Part shown: in pieces, positions 1 to 8,280 of the stretch
Numbering within the stretch: the first letter of the stretch is position 1
Layout of the letters: each line of letters starts with the position of its first letter
Source: Neoroseomonas alkaliterrae
GTDB lineage: Bacteria > Pseudomonadota > Alphaproteobacteria > Acetobacterales > Acetobacteraceae
Reading direction: 5' to 3'
DNA: 64,000 nt
Assembly: GCF_014199195.1 (NCBI RefSeq)
Contig: NZ_JACIJE010000013.1
Location: 1 to 64,000, forward strand
Program-made: the position numbers and the translations under genes
Notes under the pieces: model-generated
Databases searched by the model: none
Seen by the model: only the letters and a program-made list of their open reading frames with translations
Told to the model about the DNA's origin: nothing

Positions 1-111
1 GAAGCCGGCACCGATGTACACGCCCTGCACCCGCGGGTCCCAGCCCTGCGCATTCGCCGCCATCGGCAGCGACAGCAGCGTCGCGGCAAGAAGCGTCTTC
101 CTGAAGCTCAT
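1..111 (-). CDS. Outer-membrane beta-barrel protein, N-terminal fragment
   Basis: Only the first 37 codons are inside the window; the gene runs off the left edge. The ATG start is followed by a classic Sec signal peptide: a basic start (MSFRK), a hydrophobic stretch and an Ala-Asn-Ala-Gln cleavage region near residues 19-22. The mature part begins GWDPRVQGVYIGAGF, and a VYIGAG-type opening is typical of OmpA-like or porin-like outer-membrane barrels in Acetobacteraceae. Family assignment is by resemblance of this short segment only; the C-terminal domain that would separate an OmpA peptidoglycan binder from a plain barrel is not visible. Confidence 0.6.
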   Translation of the reverse strand, partial: MSFRKTLLAATLLSLPMAANAQGWDPRVQGVYIGAGF

Positions 112-414
112 CGTCGTTCCTCGCATTCCGAGCCTGCATCGGCCCCGCCGATGCCCGTGTCGTCCCCCCTTGCGGGGTCTGGGATGCACATAACCACACT
201 CCTCGGCGAATGGCGCGGCGTCCGTGGCGTCCTTTCAACATCTCCGGGGCGGTGTTGCATGCCGGTCACACCCTGTGGCTGCGCGGCGGCGACGGGGCGG
301 CGGAGGTTTTTGCCCGCCTTGCCGCGCGCCCGGGTCTAGTCTCGCCCCTGGCGGCCCTTCCGCCAGGGCCGCCGCCAACACGGCCGGCCAACCGGCCGAC
401 AGCGGAGGAAGGCC
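112..414 (+). promoter_or_regulatory. Divergent intergenic region with two tandem leader hairpins
   Basis: This 303-base gap separates the leftward outer-membrane gene from the rightward EF-G-like gene. It holds a CTAG promoter-like core at 336-339. Next comes a perfect 9-bp stem with a 5-nt loop at 346-368 (CCCTGGCGG / CCGCCAGGG), then a 7-bp stem with a CCAA loop at 381-398 (CGGCCGG / CCGGCCG), a GGAGGAA ribosome-binding site at 404-410 and the ATG at 415. If transcription begins just after the CTAG, the mRNA would start with a stable hairpin and a second hairpin would sit five bases before the ribosome site. That suggests a structured leader, but no known RNA family is recognised. I saw no gene in the rest of the gap. 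Confidence 0.45.
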
Positions 415-2400
415 ATGAGCAACGCCCAGGACAAGGCCGCATCATCGTCGAGACCGGCCGAGGGGGCGCAGCCCCGTGCCGTCGCCCTCATCGGGCCGCA
501 GGGCAGCGGCAAGTCCACCCTGTTCGACGCGCTGCTGGCCGCCGCCGGCAGCCCCTCCCCCCGCCGGGCCGATTCGCGCGCCCGGGCCATGGGGACCGAA
601 CTGCGCCTCGGCCATTGCGACTTCCTGGGCGAGCCCTGGGCGCTGCTCGACTGCCCCGGCTCCGTCGAATTCGCGCAGGAGGCCGCCGCCGCCCTCGCGG
701 TCGCCGACCTCGCCCTGGTGGTCTGCGAGGCCGATCCAGCCCGCGCCGCGGCCCTCGCCCCCGCCTTCCACGCGCTCGAGCAGGCCGGGCTGCCCGCGAT
801 GGTCTTCGTCAACAAGGCCGACACGCTTGGCGAGACGCGCATCCGCGACACCATCGCCGCCCTCCAGGCCCATTCCCGGCGCCCGCTGGTGCTGCGCCAG
901 GTGCCGATCCGCGAGGGCGGCCAGGTCACCGGCTATGTGGACCTGGTGAGCGAGCGCGCCTATCGCTGGCGCAAGGGCGAGCCCTCCGAACTGATCCGCA
1001 TACCCGAACAGATGCAGGCCCGCGAGGCCGAGGCCCGCGCCGCGCTCGCCGAGGCGCTGGCCGACCACGACGACGCGCTGCTCGAGAAGGTGGTGGAGGA
1101 TACGCTCCCGACACCCGAGGACCTCTATCGCCCGCTCCATGCCGATGTCGTCGCGGGCGCGCTCGATCCGGTCCTGCTCGGCGCGGCCGAGCGCCGGCAC
1201 GGCGTGCTGCGGCTGTGGAAGGCGCTGCGCCACGATGCGCCGACGCCGCAGGAGACCGCCGCCCGCCGCGGCATCGCGCCCGAGGGCGAGGCGCTCGCGC
1301 AATGCTTCCGCACGGTTCATGCCGGGCATGGCGGGCGGCTATCCTATGTGCGCGTCTGGCGCGGCAGCCTGAAGGACGGTGCGACGGTGAACGGCGCGCG
1401 GATCGGCGGCATCACCCGCTTCCCCGCGGGCGAGCCCGCCAAGGTCGCCGAGGCCGGCATGGGCGAGATCGTCGCGCTCGGCCGGCTGGAGGGCGTCACG
1501 ACGGGCGCCACCCTCTCGCCCTCCGGCACCGCCCCCGCGCTGACCTTCCCGGAGCCGCCGCCGCCCGTCTATGCGCTCGCCATCGCCACCGAGGACCGCA
1601 AGGACGATGTGAGGCTCTCCGGCGCGCTGCAGCGCCTCGTGGAGGAGGACCCCTCCCTCGGCATCCAGCACGATCCCGAGACCGGGCAGATCGTGATGAG
1701 CGGGCAGGGCGACATCCATCTCGGCCATGCCGTCGCGAGGCTCGCGGAGGCGCACGGGCTGCGCGTCTCCACCACCCGCCCGCGCATCGCCTACAAGGAG
1801 ACGATTCGCGCGAGCGCCCGCCACCATGCCCGCCATCGCCGGCAGACCGGCGGGCATGGACAGTTCGCCGATGTCACGCTCGAGGTCTCCCCGCGCCCGC
1901 GCGGCGAGGGCTTCACCTTCGAGGACCGCATCGTCGGCGGCGCGGTGCCGCGCAAGTTCATCCCCGCCGTCGGCGAGGCGGCGGAGGAGGCGGCGAAGAA
2001 GGGCCCGCTCGGCAACCCTGTGGTGGACATCCATGTCACGCTGCTCGACGGCGCCTTCCACACGGTCGATTCCTCCGACATGGCCTTCGCCACCGCGACG
2101 CGCATGGCGATGCAGGAGGCGCTGGCCAAGGCCGACCCGGTGATGCTGGAACCCGTGGACCACGTCACGGTGCTCGTGCCGCAGGACAGCACCGCCGCCG
2201 CGCAGCGCCTGCTCAGCGGCCGGCGCGGGCAGATCCTGGGCTATGCGGAAAAGCCCGACTGGCCGGGCTGGGACGAGGTGGAGGCGCTGGTGCCCGAGGC
2301 CGAGCTGCACGACCTCATCATCGAGTTGCGTTCGCTCACCATGGGCCTCGGCACCTATCGCCGCCGCTTCGACCACCTCGCGGAGGCGCGCGGGCGCTGA
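415..2400 (+). CDS. Elongation factor G-like GTPase (EF-G2 type)
   Basis: A 661-residue translational GTPase of the EF-G-like type, shorter than housekeeping EF-G (about 690-700). The G domain has a P-loop GPQGSGKS (27-34) and NKAD (134-137). Switch II reads DCPGS (79-83) instead of DTPGH, so the catalytic His is Ser. The usual EF-G order follows: domain II, domain III, a domain IV with GGHGQFADV near 480, and a C-terminal domain V. The start is fixed by GGAGGAA four bases upstream. Housekeeping fusA normally lies in the str operon with rpsL, rpsG and tuf, none of which is here, so this is a second copy. Its role (ribosome rescue, recycling or stress) cannot be read from the sequence; slow or absent GTP hydrolysis is an inference from the His loss. 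Confidence 0.85.
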   Translation: MSNAQDKAASSSRPAEGAQPRAVALIGPQGSGKSTLFDALLAAAGSPSPRRADSRARAMGTELRLGHCDFLGEPWALLDCPGSVEFAQEAAAALAVADLALVVCEADPARAAALAPAFHALEQAGLPAMVFVNKADTLGETRIRDTIAALQAHSRRPLVLRQVPIREGGQVTGYVDLVSERAYRWRKGEPSELIRIPEQMQAREAEARAALAEALADHDDALLEKVVEDTLPTPEDLYRPLHADVVAGALDPVLLGAAERRHGVLRLWKALRHDAPTPQETAARRGIAPEGEALAQCFRTVHAGHGGRLSYVRVWRGSLKDGATVNGARIGGITRFPAGEPAKVAEAGMGEIVALGRLEGVTTGATLSPSGTAPALTFPEPPPPVYALAIATEDRKDDVRLSGALQRLVEEDPSLGIQHDPETGQIVMSGQGDIHLGHAVARLAEAHGLRVSTTRPRIAYKETIRASARHHARHRRQTGGHGQFADVTLEVSPRPRGEGFTFEDRIVGGAVPRKFIPAVGEAAEEAAKKGPLGNPVVDIHVTLLDGAFHTVDSSDMAFATATRMAMQEALAKADPVMLEPVDHVTVLVPQDSTAAAQRLLSGRRGQILGYAEKPDWPGWDEVEALVPEAELHDLIIELRSLTMGLGTYRRRFDHLAEARGR

Positions 2401-2464
2401 TCCCCCCTGGTCGCCGCGCGCAGGGCTGGCAGACTGCGCGCGGGACATCAGCGGGAACGTCGCC

Positions 2465-4141
2465 ATGGAAAGCCAGTACACCGTCGCCGACCTCGTCGCG
2501 GACATCCTGCCGCGCATGGGCGTCGGCACGGTCTTCGGCATCGTCTCGGTGCACAACATCCCGATGCTCGACGCCATCGGCCGGCGCAACGCGCTGCGCT
2601 ACGTGATGTGCCGCGGCGAGATGGGCGGGGCGCACATGGCCGATGCCTATGCGCGCGTCTCGGGCCATCTCGGCGTGCTGTTCACCTCCACCGGCCCCGG
2701 CATGGCCAACGCCATCCCCGGCCTGGTCGAAGCACGCTTCGCCGGCTCCCCCGTGCTGCACATCACGGGCCAGACCGCGACGCGGCACATCGACCGCGAC
2801 GCCGGCACGGTGCACGACGTGCCGGGCCAGACGGCGATGCTCGCCGCCGCCTGCAAGGCCGCCTACCGCGTGCGCACGGCGAACGAGGCCTTCGGCGTGC
2901 TGGTGCGCGCCGCGGCCGAGGCGCTCTCCGCCCCGCGCGGGCCGGTGAGCGTGGAGATCCCGATCGACCTGCAGCGCGCCGCCATCGCGCGGCCCGCGGG
3001 CCTCGATGCGCTCATGCTGCCCGTCGCCGCGCCGCTGCCGCCCAACCCGGCCGAGCTCGACGCGGCGGCGGAGATCCTGGCCGTGGCGAAGCGGCCGATG
3101 CTGTGGCTCGGCAACGGCGCGAAGCAGGCGCGCGCGGCGGCGATGCGGCTGATGGGCCTCGGCTTCGGCGCCGTCTCCTCCTGGAACGGGCGGGGCATCA
3201 TCCCCGAGGACCATCCGATGACGCTCGGGGGCATGCATGGCAACGGCTCACCGCGCGTGCAGGCCTTCTACGAGACGGTGGATGCGATGCTCGTCGTCGG
3301 CTCCCGCCTGCGCGGGCACGAGACGGGCGACTTCGCGCTGAAACTGCCGAAGGTTCTGATCCACGCCGATTGCGACCCCGCGGCCAATGGCCGGACCTAT
3401 GCCAACAGCCTGTTCATCCATGGCGACGCCGCGCTGGTGATGGAGGGCATCGCCGACCGCCTGGCCGGCCGCGCCTCCGTGGAGCCGGGCTTCGCCGCCG
3501 ACTTCGCCGCGATGAAGGCGCGCGCGCGGGAGGAGTATCTCGCGACGCTCGGCCCCTATGCGCCCTTCCCCGATGCGATCCGCGCCGCCCTGCCGCGGGA
3601 TGGCGTCTGGGTGCGCGATGTCACCATCGCCAATTCCACCTGGGGCAACCGCATCTTCCCGATCTACGACCCGCTCACCGCCGTGCATCCGGTGGGCGTG
3701 GCGATCGGGCCGGGCCTCGCGCTGGGCATCGGCGCCGCCATCGCGGCCGAAGGGCGCAAGACCATCGCGATGTGCGGCGATGGCGGCTTCTCCCTCGGCC
3801 TGTGCGAGCTGTGGACGATGGCGCAGGAGAAGCCCGACCTGGTCGCGATGGTGATGAACGACGGCGGCTATGGCGTGATCCGCCACATCCAGGACGCGGT
3901 GGCCGATGGACGCCTGTTCGGCCACGACCTGATGACGCCGGATCTGCAGGGCCTCGCGGCGCTGGCGGGGCTGCCCTTCTTCCGCGTCTCCAGCGCCGGA
4001 AGCGTGGGCGAGGTCGTGGCGCAGGCGCTCGCGGTGCCGGGCCCGGCGCTGGTGGAGGTGGACATGCACGCCATCGGGCCGGTGCCGCCCTATGCGCCCT
4101 ATGCGACGATGGGCAAGCACGCCGAACGCGCGCGGCGGTGA
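2465..4141 (+). CDS. Thiamine pyrophosphate-binding enzyme, acetolactate synthase-like
   Basis: A 558-residue ThDP enzyme with the three expected domains. The N-terminal PYR domain carries the cofactor-activating Glu52 (RGEMGGAHMA); a central domain follows; the PP domain has the Mg-ThDP motif GDGG (about 438) followed by NDGG (about 464). The fold matches the acetolactate synthase / benzoylformate decarboxylase / oxalyl-CoA decarboxylase superfamily. No small regulatory subunit (ilvN) or ilvC is adjacent, so a biosynthetic acetolactate synthase is unlikely. The substrate is unknown; 2-oxoacid decarboxylation or carboligation is the general chemistry. The gene lies 64 bases after the EF-G-like gene on the same strand and ends at a convergent hairpin. 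Confidence 0.8.
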   Translation: MESQYTVADLVADILPRMGVGTVFGIVSVHNIPMLDAIGRRNALRYVMCRGEMGGAHMADAYARVSGHLGVLFTSTGPGMANAIPGLVEARFAGSPVLHITGQTATRHIDRDAGTVHDVPGQTAMLAAACKAAYRVRTANEAFGVLVRAAAEALSAPRGPVSVEIPIDLQRAAIARPAGLDALMLPVAAPLPPNPAELDAAAEILAVAKRPMLWLGNGAKQARAAAMRLMGLGFGAVSSWNGRGIIPEDHPMTLGGMHGNGSPRVQAFYETVDAMLVVGSRLRGHETGDFALKLPKVLIHADCDPAANGRTYANSLFIHGDAALVMEGIADRLAGRASVEPGFAADFAAMKARAREEYLATLGPYAPFPDAIRAALPRDGVWVRDVTIANSTWGNRIFPIYDPLTAVHPVGVAIGPGLALGIGAAIAAEGRKTIAMCGDGGFSLGLCELWTMAQEKPDLVAMVMNDGGYGVIRHIQDAVADGRLFGHDLMTPDLQGLAALAGLPFFRVSSAGSVGEVVAQALAVPGPALVEVDMHAIGPVPPYAPYATMGKHAERARR

Positions 4142-4158
4142 CGGCGGGGGGCTTCGCA

Positions 4159-4182
4159 CGCGAGGGCCGGACGGCCTTCGCG
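4159..4182. terminator. Hairpin between convergent genes, likely bidirectional terminator
   Basis: The 51-base gap between the ThDP enzyme and the leftward MFS gene contains CGCGAGGGCC-GGAC-GGCCTTCGCG, a 10-bp stem with one G-T pair and a 4-base loop. There is no T-tract on either side. Its position between two convergent stop codons argues for a shared terminator. Confidence 0.5.
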
Positions 4183-4192
4183 AAGCGAGGCC

Positions 4193-5368
4193 TCAGGGGG
4201 CGAGGACGCGGCGGGCGGTCCATCCCGCAACGGCGCAGGCCGCGACCAGCGCCGCCATGGGCACGGCCGTGCCGTCCTGCAGCGCGCCGAGCAGGCCGCC
4301 CGCCAGCGCCCCGGTGCCGAACTGCAGCGTGCCCATCAGCGCCGAGGCATTGCCCGCCACCGCGCCATGCGGGCCCATGCCGAGCGCGACCGTCAGCGGC
4401 ATCACCGCCCCGATCATCGCGACGTAGCAGAACAGCGTGACGACGATGCCCGGAAAGCCGCCCAGCCCCGTCAGCGCCACGGCGAGCAGCGCGAGCCCGG
4501 CGACGAGCGCGACAGTCAGCACCACGGGGAGCAGCCGCGCCGCGGGCACGCGCTGCGCGAGCCGCGCGGTGAGCTGCCCGGCCAGCATGATGCCGACGGC
4601 ATTCGCCCCGAAGTAGAAGCCGTAATGCCCCGGCGCGACGCCGTGCAGCTCCATGAACACGAAGGGCGAGCCGGTGATGTAGGCGAACATCCCGCCGATG
4701 ATGAACCCGCCCGAAAGCGCATGGCCCATGAAGCGCGCATCGAGCAGCAGCCCTCGCCACACCCGGAGCGTCGCCAGCACGCCATCGCGCCGGCGCCGTT
4801 CGATGGGCAGCGTCTCGGGCAGGAACAGCGCCACCACCGCCAGCATCGCCGCGCCGTAGAGCGCCAGCAGCGCGAAGATGCCGCGCCAGCCGAACCAGGG
4901 CAGCAGCGCGCCACCGATGATCGGCGCCATGATCGGCGCGACGCTCATCACCAGCATCAGCGAGGCCATCAGCCGCACCGCGCCGCGCTCGTCCGTCACG
5001 TCGCGCACCACCGCGCGCGCGATGACCATGCCCGCGCAGCCGCCCAGCGCCTGGGCCAGCCGCGCCGCGGTCAGAGCGCCGATGTCGGGCGCCAGCGCGC
5101 AGGCCACCGAGGCGAGGCTGAACAGCCCGAGCCCGACGAAGAGCGGCCCGCGCCGCCCCAGCCTGTCCGCGAGCGGCCCGTAGAACACCTGCCCCGCCGC
5201 CATGCCCAGGAAATAGATGGCGAGCGTGCCCTGCACCGCCCCCGGCGTCGCCTGCAGCGAGGCCGCCAGCGCCGGGAAGGCCGGCAGATACATGTCCACC
5301 GAGAACGGCCCCATGGCCGCCAGCGCGCCGAGGATCAGCGCGTAGCGGCGGTGCGAGGCGCCGCTCAC
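4193..5368 (-). CDS. Bcr/CflA-family multidrug efflux MFS transporter
   Basis: A 391-residue inner-membrane transporter with about 12 hydrophobic helices. The first helix region ([15 protein letters not shown]) and the loop [13 protein letters not shown] are hallmarks of the Bcr/CflA drug:proton antiporters (bicyclomycin, sulfonamide and similar exporters). The start is GTG, overlapping the stop of the upstream aldolase gene in a GTGA junction, so the two are translationally coupled. The pairing suggests export of a small molecule related to the aldolase product, but that is speculative; many family members are promiscuous. The gene ends at the convergent hairpin. Confidence 0.8.
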   Translation of the reverse strand: MSGASHRRYALILGALAAMGPFSVDMYLPAFPALAASLQATPGAVQGTLAIYFLGMAAGQVFYGPLADRLGRRGPLFVGLGLFSLASVACALAPDIGALTAARLAQALGGCAGMVIARAVVRDVTDERGAVRLMASLMLVMSVAPIMAPIIGGALLPWFGWRGIFALLALYGAAMLAVVALFLPETLPIERRRRDGVLATLRVWRGLLLDARFMGHALSGGFIIGGMFAYITGSPFVFMELHGVAPGHYGFYFGANAVGIMLAGQLTARLAQRVPAARLLPVVLTVALVAGLALLAVALTGLGGFPGIVVTLFCYVAMIGAVMPLTVALGMGPHGAVAGNASALMGTLQFGTGALAGGLLGALQDGTAVPMAALVAACAVAGWTARRVLAP

Positions 5369-6267
5369 GCCTGCGGCGCCTCCGCCAGCGCGCGGGCGGC
5401 GAGCGCGAGCGCCTTCTCCACCGCCGCCCGCCCCTCGGCCGAGAGCGGTGCCTGCGGCGGCACCGGCTCGCCCACCGCGAAGCCCTGGATCTGCAGCGCG
5501 CCCTTGATGCAGGCGGCGAGCGAATGGGCGGCGAAGAGCTCGTTCACCCGCCACAGCACGCGCTGCAGCGCCATCGCCGCATCCCACTTCCCGGCGCGGC
5601 AGAGGTCGTAGAGGCGCACGCTCTCGCGCGGGATGGCGCAGGCGGGCCCGGCCATCCAGCCCTTGCCGCCGATCAGCATGACCGCCGCCGGGATGTGCGC
5701 CGAGGCCGCGAAGACGCCGAGCCTGCCCTCGCAGCGGTTCAGGATCGAGAGCAGGCGGCCCGTGTTCGTCGAGGCATCCTTGATCAGCACGATGCGGTCG
5801 TGGCGCGAGAGCGTCTCGATCGCCGGAAGCGAGAGGTCCGAGCGCTGGAAGTTGGGGTTGGTGTAGAGCACCACCGGCAACGGCGTGGCGTCCGCGATGG
5901 CGGTGAAATAGGCGACGACGCCGGCCTCGGAGACCGGGAAATAGGCCTCCATGATCGCGAGGATGCCGTCCACGCCGATGGCGGCGTAGTCCTTCGCCTG
6001 GCGCACCGCATCCGCGGTGGTGGTCGCGGCGACGCCGGCCACGACCGGCACGCGGCCGCGCGTCTGGTCCACCACGATCTCGACGATGCGGCGGCGTTGC
6101 GCGGCATCGAGATAGGCGAACTCCCCCGTGCTGCCGAGCGGCGTGAGGCCATGCACGCCGGCCGCGATCAGGTGGTCCACCAGGCGGCGCAACTCGCCTT
6201 CGAGGACGGCGCCATCCGGGGCGACGGGAGAGACGAGATAGGGAAAGACGCCTGAAAAGCCGCTCAT
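5365..6267 (-). CDS. Dihydrodipicolinate synthase (DapA)-family aldolase
   Basis: A 300-residue class I aldolase of the DapA / N-acetylneuraminate lyase family, forming a cytosolic (beta/alpha)8 barrel. Visible motifs are GSTGE near 45 (substrate carboxylate loop), YTNPN near 135 (catalytic Tyr) and IKDAS near 161, which carries the Schiff-base Lys. The family covers true DapA and many sugar-acid or hydroxyproline-pathway aldolases. There is no lysine-pathway neighbour, and the gene is coupled to an MFS exporter, so a catabolic or side role is as likely as lysine synthesis. The ATG is preceded by CGAGGTG. It lies 152 bases downstream of moeA on the same strand. Confidence 0.8.
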   Translation of the reverse strand: MSGFSGVFPYLVSPVAPDGAVLEGELRRLVDHLIAAGVHGLTPLGSTGEFAYLDAAQRRRIVEIVVDQTRGRVPVVAGVAATTTADAVRQAKDYAAIGVDGILAIMEAYFPVSEAGVVAYFTAIADATPLPVVLYTNPNFQRSDLSLPAIETLSRHDRIVLIKDASTNTGRLLSILNRCEGRLGVFAASAHIPAAVMLIGGKGWMAGPACAIPRESVRLYDLCRAGKWDAAMALQRVLWRVNELFAAHSLAACIKGALQIQGFAVGEPVPPQAPLSAEGRAAVEKALALAARALAEAPQA

Positions 6268-6401
6268 GGTCGCGACACCTCGCTATGGCCTCGAAGGGGC
6301 GGCCGCAGCCATGGCATGGCGCCGCGAGGGCGGCAATCGGCCGCACCCGGCGTCGCTTCCCGCGCCGATCCCGCCGAAGCAGCGCGACGCCCGGCGCGCA
6401 G

Positions 6402-6418
6402 GGGCGGCAAGCCCGCCC
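6402..6418 (-). terminator. Small hairpin just after moeA
   Basis: GGGCGG-CAAGC-CCGCCC forms a 6-bp GC stem starting one base beyond the moeA stop on the minus strand. There is no T-run, so a weak or Rho-assisted terminator is the most that can be claimed. A separate promoter for the aldolase/MFS pair would then lie in 6268-6401. Confidence 0.3.
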
Positions 6419-6419
6419 G

Positions 6420-7670
6420 CTACAGCGCGCCGGCGAAGGGCAGCACGATCAGCGGATCACCCGGCGCGACCTCCGTCACCGCCTCGGGCAATTCCGCGAA
6501 GCCGTCCGACTGCGTGAGGGAGGAGAGCAGGCCCGCGCCCTCGCGGGCGAATTTCCGCGCGCGGGTGACGCCATTCGCGGTCGCGAGCGTGACGCGGACA
6601 TACTCCCGCCGCCCGGCCTTCTTGCGGTAGGCGAAATCCGCGATCGCGGCATGGCGCGGCAGGGGCTCGGGCGCGGCGCCGGCGAGCCGCAGCAGCAGCG
6701 GCCGCGCGAGGTGCAGGAAGCACACCACCGCCGCGACGGGATTGCCCGGCAGCCCGACGACCGGCACGCCGCCGATCACCCCCATCGCCGCCGGCCGGCC
6801 GGGCTTCACCGCGAGCCGCCAGAAGACGAGGCTGCCGCCCGCCTCGATCGCGGCGCGCACATGGTCCTCCTCCCCGGTCGAGACGCCGCCGCTCGTCAGC
6901 AGCAGGTCGTGCCCCTGCGCGGCGGCAGCGAGCGCCGAGGCGGTGGCATCGGCCGCATCGGGCAGCCTGCCGAGGTCCGTGGCCGTGCAGGGCAGCCCGG
7001 CGAGCAGGGCAAGCAGCGTGAAACGGTTGCTGTCATAGGTCTGCGCCGCGCCGAGCGGCGTGCCGGGCTCGGCGAGTTCGTCCCCGGTCGAGAACACGCC
7101 CACCCGCGGCAGCCGCCGCACCGCGAGGCGCGCGAAGCCGAGCGCGGCGGCAAGGCCGATCTCCGCCGGGCCGAGGCGCCGGCCGGCCGCGAGCGCGACG
7201 CTGCCGGCCGCGACATCCTCCCCCGCCGGCCGCGCATTGGCGCCGCGCACAAGGCCGGGCGGGACGAGGATGGCCTCGCCCTCGCGCGCGACATCCTCCT
7301 GCATGACGCAGGTATCGGTGCCGGGCGGCATGGGCGCGCCGGTGAAGATGCGGATCGCCTCCCCAGGGCCCGCCGGCGCCGCCCAGGCCTGGCCCGCGGC
7401 GACGCGGCCCGCCTCGCGCAGGCGCGTCGGCGCGGCGGGGTCGAGGTCGGCATGGCGGAAGGCCCAGCCATCCACCGCCGCGTTGAAGAAGGGCGGCAGC
7501 GGCGTCCCGGCGACGAGATCATGGGCAAGCACACGGCCGCGCGCGGCGGCGAGCGGCACCGCCTCCTCCCCCGCCAGCGGCGGCACGCGCGCGGCGATCA
7601 GGGCCTGCGCCTCCTCCACCGACATCAGCGCGCCGCCGAAGGCGAAGCAGTCGTCGGAGAGCTGCGCCAT
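6420..7670 (-). CDS. moeA: Molybdopterin molybdotransferase MoeA
   Basis: A 416-residue cytosolic enzyme that inserts molybdate into adenylylated molybdopterin, the last step of basic Mo-cofactor synthesis. It has the MoeA order: an N-terminal domain with PPFFNAAVDGWAF near 60, a MoCF-type nucleotide/pterin domain with TSGGVSTGE near 250-260, and a C-terminal beta domain with PGNPVAA and the REYVRV region. Length matches the family. The ATG directly follows the mobB stop. It lies downstream of the formate dehydrogenase genes on the same strand, which fits supply of cofactor to that molybdoenzyme and to the CoxL-like hydroxylase at the right end of the window. Confidence 0.95.
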   Translation of the reverse strand: MAQLSDDCFAFGGALMSVEEAQALIAARVPPLAGEEAVPLAAARGRVLAHDLVAGTPLPPFFNAAVDGWAFRHADLDPAAPTRLREAGRVAAGQAWAAPAGPGEAIRIFTGAPMPPGTDTCVMQEDVAREGEAILVPPGLVRGANARPAGEDVAAGSVALAAGRRLGPAEIGLAAALGFARLAVRRLPRVGVFSTGDELAEPGTPLGAAQTYDSNRFTLLALLAGLPCTATDLGRLPDAADATASALAAAAQGHDLLLTSGGVSTGEEDHVRAAIEAGGSLVFWRLAVKPGRPAAMGVIGGVPVVGLPGNPVAAVVCFLHLARPLLLRLAGAAPEPLPRHAAIADFAYRKKAGRREYVRVTLATANGVTRARKFAREGAGLLSSLTQSDGFAELPEAVTEVAPGDPLIVLPFAGAL

Positions 7671-8201
7671 TCAGGCCTCCTGCCGCATGTCCCAGCGGAT
7701 CGCGCAGAGCGGCGCGGCATGGGCCGTCACAAGGTCCGCCACGCCTTCGATGTCGTCGAGGTCCACGCGCGGCAGGTCGTAGGGCGGCGGGGTGTCGGAG
7801 GCCACCGCAACGATTCCCGGCATCTCCGGCCGCATCCAGGGCTTGCCGTTGGCCGCGCGGTGGACCTCGATCTTCGGATGGGCGTCGCGCTTGAAGCCCT
7901 CGACGAGGATGAGGTCCACCCGGTCCATGCGCGCGAGCAGCTCGGGCAGGGCGGGCTCGGGCGCGGTGCCGAGCTCGGTCATCAGGGCCCAGCGCAGGCC
8001 CGAGGCGACCATCACCTGCCGCGCCCCGGCGCGGCGATGCTCGTAGGAATCCTTGCCCGGCACGTCCACGTCGAAGCGGTGATGGGCGTGCTTGAGGGTG
8101 GAGACGGAAAGCCCCCGCCGCATCAGGCAGGGCAGCAGCTTGACGATCAGCGAGGTCTTGCCCGCCCCGCTCCATCCCGCGAGGCCGATGATCCGCGTCA
8201 C
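7671..8201 (-). CDS. mobB: Molybdopterin-guanine dinucleotide biosynthesis protein MobB
   Basis: A small P-loop GTP-binding protein (about 176 residues) that assists MobA in making the MGD form of the Mo cofactor, the form used by formate dehydrogenases. It opens with TRIIGLAGWSGAGKTSL, a Walker A motif, then has a KHAHH segment, and ends within the usual MobB length. A GTG start at 8201 is chosen because AAGGG lies eight bases upstream; an in-frame GTG at 8225 is possible but has no ribosome site. It abuts moeA and follows the formate dehydrogenase gamma gene by 79 bases. mobA is not in the window. Confidence 0.9.
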   Translation of the reverse strand: MTRIIGLAGWSGAGKTSLIVKLLPCLMRRGLSVSTLKHAHHRFDVDVPGKDSYEHRRAGARQVMVASGLRWALMTELGTAPEPALPELLARMDRVDLILVEGFKRDAHPKIEVHRAANGKPWMRPEMPGIVAVASDTPPPYDLPRVDLDDIEGVADLVTAHAAPLCAIRWDMRQEA

Positions 8202-8249
8202 GGCGGCGATCCCTTCAAAAGGCACGGGCGCACGGCCTTCGCCATGCGC

Positions 8250-8265
8250 CCGTCATGCATGACGG
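8250..8265. repeat. Perfect 16-bp palindrome between fdhC and mobB
   Basis: CCGTCATGCATGACGG is a perfect palindrome in the 79-base gap between the formate dehydrogenase gamma gene and mobB. With no loop it would form a poor RNA hairpin but an excellent site for a dimeric DNA-binding protein. It may control mobB-moeA or be an operon end; function is not shown. Confidence 0.4.
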
Positions 8266-8280
8266 TGCGGATCGCGGCGC

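Noticed and set aside
210-2606. A 798-codon plus-strand frame overlapping the EF-G-like gene
   Set aside because: Arg/Pro-rich with no motifs; the frame starting at 415 encodes a recognisable GTPase with a proper ribosome site.
2465-4141. Acetolactate synthase IlvB
   Set aside because: No ilvN or ilvC adjacent and sequence features are general to the ThDP superfamily; a specific name is not supported.
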